Assembly (NCBI GenBank): GCA_026545765.1
Contig: CM048840.1
Span: forward strand, 53,134,580 to 53,198,579
Direction of reading: 5' to 3'
Length of the DNA: 64,000 nt
Source: Plantago major
Taxonomy: Eukaryota > Streptophyta > Magnoliopsida > Lamiales > Plantaginaceae
The number at the start of each line of letters is the position of its first letter. Position 1 is the stretch's first letter. Shown here piece after piece: positions 60,476-64,000 of this stretch. Under the pieces are notes generated by a model. It saw only the letters and a list, made by a program, of their open reading frames with translations. It was not told the origin of the DNA and did not search any database. The position numbers and the translations under genes were made by a program.

Positions 60476-61334
60476 ATGTTGTTTGGTATGATTATGGCAG
60501 GATTCTTCATGCCAATATTTTGGCAACATTTTACCCATGCCAGCCCTATGCCAATCACATGCCCATTCATGGATTTTTGTGTTTGGGCTACGTTCCATCG
60601 GCTTGGCATGTTTCAGCCCAACTTTGTGGACTTGTGTTTTTTTTTTTTTTTGTTATAATGGTCCATAATTTTATTCAGCTAAAATTAATATTTGGTACCC
60701 TTAATTTGCCAACTGAATTTGCTATATTACCCTTCCAACATTTAAACAAAGTCACTTCCTCCCCCTCATTTCATACGAATTTTCCACTAGAACCAGCTAA
60801 TTTTGCTTCTGCGGTATGATTTTCTTGTTTGTTTTCCATATTTATGACATCATAATATCATAATGAGGTATCGAGGGTAATTGCTTTAAATTTAACGGCC
60901 GTGGGATAAAAAGTAAGAATTTAATAGCGATGGAGTCTAATAGTTCAATTTTATCGAAGTATATTTATATGTAATCTAGTATCTAGATGTATTTACTTAT
61001 TTTATGCGCTCTCAAATAGTCAAATAGTTCAATTTTATCGTACATTAATGAGCAATTAAATATATGGAACTAAGGCGATTTGTTACGATCAAATGGAGTA
61101 CAACATTTTACTAATTAGAATTGATCATCTTAATAAATCAAGGTGTAAATGGTCCCATACTTTAAACCAAAATGCTCCTTAACCTATTAATGATTCTGTT
61201 ACACCAGTCAAGTATACAATGTAACAAATGTGATATTGAACGAGAAAGTAATTCAAAATACAAGCTTTGTTCCCAGGAATCCTTTGGGGAAGAAAAATTA
61301 AACGAAGCTTGGATTTTGTGTGTATTGGAAAGGA
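60476..61334. other. Gene-free interval
   Basis: 60476-60660 has alternating 'atgcca'/'tggcat' words and a T-run (60639-60650) suggestive of a small transposon end. The rest is AT-rich with no recognisable gene. Confidence 0.5.
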
Positions 61335-61811
61335 TAAAATTCATTTTTGGTACTTCAGTATGAGACATTTACAATTTTGTTACTCTAGAGTGGTCGTGTC
61401 CAATTGACGTACTAAATATCAATGACTATTTACAATTAAGGTACTAATTGCATTTAGAAGGTGGGATGTGTCATTCACGCGCGAGCGAATGTCAAATGTC
61501 GGAAGATAGACTTGGAAAATCAATCGTTCGCAAGACATCGTGGACTTCGTCCCACTCACACTCGTCAAATTCTTCCTTGTCATATTCTTTTTCGTACGAT
61601 TTTTCATCATTTTTTTCTCGACTGACTTTCAATTAATCAAATTCACGTAAAATTGGGGTTATGATAATTGTAATTTGGGACCGATTGACATGTCCATCTT
61701 CTAATTTACAATTAGTACCTTAATAGTAATTGATCATTGATATTTAGTACATCAATTGGACACGACCACTCTAGAGTACCAATATTGGAAATGTACTAAA
61801 AATGAATTTTA
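61335..61811. mobile_element. Fold-back MITE with arms of about 130 bp
   Basis: The left arm (TAAAATTCATTTTTGGTAC ... CTCTAGAGTGGTCGTGTCC ... GTACTAAATATCAATGA) is matched inverted on the right (GGACACGACCACTCTAGAG, 61759-61777, and TAAAAATGAATTTTA at the end). The central 200 bp are unrelated and non-coding. It lies about 210 bp past the LCYB stop codon. Confidence 0.87.
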
Positions 61812-62020
61812 CCCGTAAATAAAGAAACAATTAGCTGAGCCTTCCTTTCTGAGGTATCAGTGATATAGGAAGAGTTTCAAGCTGACAATAGAAAGAACAT
61901 CATCACAAGATAAAACTCATTCAAGAGCATCTGTCATATCGCATTTGCTCATTCATAAATTCAACAGTAAATTCATAAAACCTATAGTGACACATGATTA
62001 CAGACACAAAAATCACAAAT
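61812..62020 (-). other. Probable 3' untranslated region of LCYB
   Basis: About 210 bp between the LCYB stop (62021) and the fold-back MITE, AT-rich and without coding potential. Confidence 0.55.
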
Positions 62021-63535
62021 TCATTCCGTATCCTGTACTAAGTTCTTGATCATATTTACCAATGGAAGGGTGCCCTTCCCCATGATCTCTAACCTAGAAG
62101 TAGTAGAGGCATGATAGAAAAGGGATAACCCAAAGAGTAACAGGTCCGGAAGAAACAGCCGAGAAGACAAGAATCCGTGCCAGTACCGAGGTTCCAGATC
62201 AAAGAACGCATCAAAAAATCTCCGTGTGGCATCTAAATCGAGCTTGAGCAAAATATCCATCCCGAAACAAAAGAATTCCCTTTGGCGCCTCCTTTCTATC
62301 GGCCACAAGTCTTTCCAAACCTCTGCAGATAACTCATTACCAATAACTTGTCTCTCCGAACCCAAGTATTGAACAATAGCACTTGCAACGATTGGAGCCG
62401 CAGCTAAAGTCCGTGCCACCATGTATCCAGTTGATGGGTGTACCATTCCAGCTGTACCTCCGATCCCAACCACACGTTGAGGTAAAACCGGAAGTGGGCC
62501 CCCCATGGGAATGAGACAATGCTCATCCTCTTCGATGCTTAACACTTTTATGCCCAAGTGATTCAAACGAGCCACCATTCGTTCTTGAATATCCTTCATT
62601 GCTAATCCAGGCCGAGCAACAAGGGAAGTTTCCTCGAGGAATATTCTTCGAGATGAAAAGGGCATTGCATAAAGAAACGTTGGAATCTTTCGGTTTCTCT
62701 CTCTTAGCTCTTTGTTGTTCTTAAGATGGGAATCTCTCCAGTCCATGAACACCATCTTATCTACATCGAATGGGTGCTCTTCAACTTCAGCTAAAATTCC
62801 ATAAGCCACTTGATAACCTGGGTTATATGGCTTATCGTACTGCACAAGACATTTAGAGAATCCAGTTGCATCAAGAACCACAGTAGCCTCAATAGTGACA
62901 CCATCATTGCACGTCAACAAAGATTTTGATTCCTCATGAATCACTTTCACAACCTTGGCCTGATGAAATTTAACTCCATTTGAAATACATTTCTGCATCA
63001 TTTTCGACTTCAGCTGCTTCCTGTTCACCCTTCCATAAGGCCTGTCCAGATTTTTCGTGGACTTCTCATCAATATACACCCTTGCACCAGACCAAGTAGT
63101 GTCAAGACAATCCAACAAATCCATAGCCTCGAATTCATCCACCCACACACCATAGTTATTTGGCCATATTAATTTTGGAGAGGGATCTATGGAGCAAACA
63201 GAGAGCCCCGCTTCTGAAACTTGCTGCGCCACCGCAAGTCCAGCAGGGCCGCCCCCAACAACCGCCAGATCAACAGTTACACCTTTCGAGGGGTCAAACA
63301 TAGGTAGCTCAAATTCAAGATTTTCCTTTTTGGTTTCAGGGACTAGCTCCAAGAGCGCACTGGAAGTGGCTTTCACAGTGAAACTTCTACTCAATTTTAG
63401 GTGGGATTTCTTGGAAAAGAAGTGTGGTTCAAGATTCTGAGGCTTAAAAAAGCTAAAGGCACTAACTTTATCTGAAAACCCATGAATTGGGGGCAGAAAC
63501 TCCAGCTTATTGTGAGTCTTGAGTAAAGTATCCAT
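62021..63535 (-). CDS. LCYB: Lycopene beta-cyclase, chloroplastic (single exon)
   Basis: It cyclises both ends of lycopene to beta-ionone rings, giving beta-carotene, in plastid membranes. 504 residues from the ATG at 63535, the length and start (MDTLLKTHNKLEFL) usual for plant LCYB. An in-frame ATG 30 bases upstream (63565) is less likely and may be intronic. A Ser/Lys-rich transit peptide covers about residues 1-75. The Rossmann FAD/NAD motif VVGGGPAGLAVA lies at about residues 92-103. DRPYGRVNR and the cyclase signature FLEET (about residues 299-303, catalytic Glu) are present, as is GMVHPSTGYMVARTL. The absence of introns in the coding region is normal for this gene. No defects seen. Confidence 0.96.
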   Translation of the reverse strand: MDTLLKTHNKLEFLPPIHGFSDKVSAFSFFKPQNLEPHFFSKKSHLKLSRSFTVKATSSALLELVPETKKENLEFELPMFDPSKGVTVDLAVVGGGPAGLAVAQQVSEAGLSVCSIDPSPKLIWPNNYGVWVDEFEAMDLLDCLDTTWSGARVYIDEKSTKNLDRPYGRVNRKQLKSKMMQKCISNGVKFHQAKVVKVIHEESKSLLTCNDGVTIEATVVLDATGFSKCLVQYDKPYNPGYQVAYGILAEVEEHPFDVDKMVFMDWRDSHLKNNKELRERNRKIPTFLYAMPFSSRRIFLEETSLVARPGLAMKDIQERMVARLNHLGIKVLSIEEDEHCLIPMGGPLPVLPQRVVGIGGTAGMVHPSTGYMVARTLAAAPIVASAIVQYLGSERQVIGNELSAEVWKDLWPIERRRQREFFCFGMDILLKLDLDATRRFFDAFFDLEPRYWHGFLSSRLFLPDLLLFGLSLFYHASTTSRLEIMGKGTLPLVNMIKNLVQDTE

Positions 63536-63890
63536 ATTTCTAACAAAGATTTTAATAAAACCCACAAATTTAATAAGAGCTCAACAATTCCTAACTAATC
63601 ATATCAGAATTCTTGAATTTACAGCATAAACATAGCCATATTCATAGAAATGAATGGACTTGAAGATTGTTTAAATAATGAAAATACAGTAGACAGAAAA
63701 GGATCAAGATAAACTTACTCCGGTTAGAAGGGAATTCTATATGAGCTGAGAGCAGAAACTAGGGAAAGCGTAAAGCTAGTGAGCGTGTGGTTGACTCTCC
63801 TGAGAGTTGAACAACAGGGAAATGGGTTTTGTGGGTGAGTGTATCTGCTCCGCAAAATCCAGTTATCCACACCATTTTCCTCTCTCTAAA
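63536..63890 (-). promoter_or_regulatory. LCYB 5' leader, probable leader intron, and proximal promoter
   Basis: On the minus strand a good donor (GGA|GTAAGTTT) lies near 63718 and possible acceptors (for example TTTGTTAG|AAAT) lie just before the ATG at 63535. A 5' leader intron is therefore plausible. It would remove the extra upstream in-frame ATG. Upstream of about 63800 are C/T-rich leader-like stretches; no clear TATA box seen. Confidence 0.45.
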
Positions 63891-63934
63891 TTTCAGGCCA
63901 TACGGCAAGAGCCAATTGTCTTAATGCCAATCAA

Positions 63935-64000
63935 ATGTAGGGGTACACATTGGGATTCGAAATTCGGACCGATCCGAAATTTCGGACCAAGTCCTGTTCA
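63935..64000. repeat. Start of a hAT-like element, cut by the window edge
   Basis: TAGGGGTACACATTGGGATTC is followed by palindromic words (GAAATTCGG, CCGAAATTTCGG). This matches the pattern of non-autonomous hAT ends with subterminal palindromes. Confidence 0.45.

Noticed and set aside
60335..60819. Open frames on both strands after the pararetrovirus
   Set aside because: Repeated ATGCC/GGCAT words create overlapping frames; no similarity or conserved motif.
1..64000. CRISPR arrays, bacterial operons, tRNA or rRNA genes
   Set aside because: None seen. The tRNA-like words at 1102 and 28641 are retroelement primer sites only.

Overview
This is a stretch of a plant nuclear genome. It contains two ordinary multicellular-plant genes: a six-exon L-galactono-1,4-lactone dehydrogenase (ascorbate synthesis) and an intronless lycopene beta-cyclase (carotenoid synthesis). 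Almost everything else is transposable elements of plant type. The lycopene cyclase N-terminus and the element types suggest a eudicot, perhaps an asterid; that placement is inference. I saw no bacterial features, no tRNA or rRNA genes and no CRISPR.

Layout. 1-15604: a Sirevirus-like Ty1/copia element on the + strand (element 1), whose left LTR is cut by the window edge. It has decayed gag and pol and then a long extra 3' gene (7939-13611) that appears to contain five short phase-0 introns. 15728-17137: a solo LTR of the same family with a perfect 5-bp target duplication. 17690-18918 and 29504-30000: a degenerate minisatellite-like host repeat split by element 2 (18920-29503), a second Sirevirus-like copia element on the - strand, also with an extra 3' gene. 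30300-39150: AT-rich sequence with many Stowaway-like MITEs, several nested, and a nearly full-length L1-type LINE (32632-37551, - strand) inside one MITE. 40237-49031: the lactone dehydrogenase gene (- strand), whose last intron is filled with small transposons. About 49134-54630: an autonomous-type Mutator-like element (MULE) with a mudrA-like transposase gene and a convergent second gene for a GRF-type zinc-finger protein; its left end lies only about 100 bp upstream of the dehydrogenase start codon. 54640-58560: diverged repeats, short tandem repeats and a five-unit array of about 280 bp. 58619-60475: a broken endogenous pararetrovirus fragment (Petuvirus/Florendovirus-like, family Caulimoviridae). 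61335-61811: a fold-back MITE. 62021-63535: lycopene beta-cyclase (- strand).

The most striking pattern is not a gene. Each copia element carries its own short palindromic motif scattered through LTR, gag, pol and extra gene alike: CAGATATCTG-type in element 1, and CAATGTTG/CAACATTG, often as closely spaced inverted pairs, in element 2. By eye the second octamer occurs 22 times in the 10.6 kb of element 2 and twice in the rest of the window. Both elements also carry an extra 3' gene with a similar domain and a TATA-like box upstream. A tentative model is a self-encoded factor recognising element-specific sites, comparable in logic to the VANC anti-silencing proteins of VANDAL transposons.
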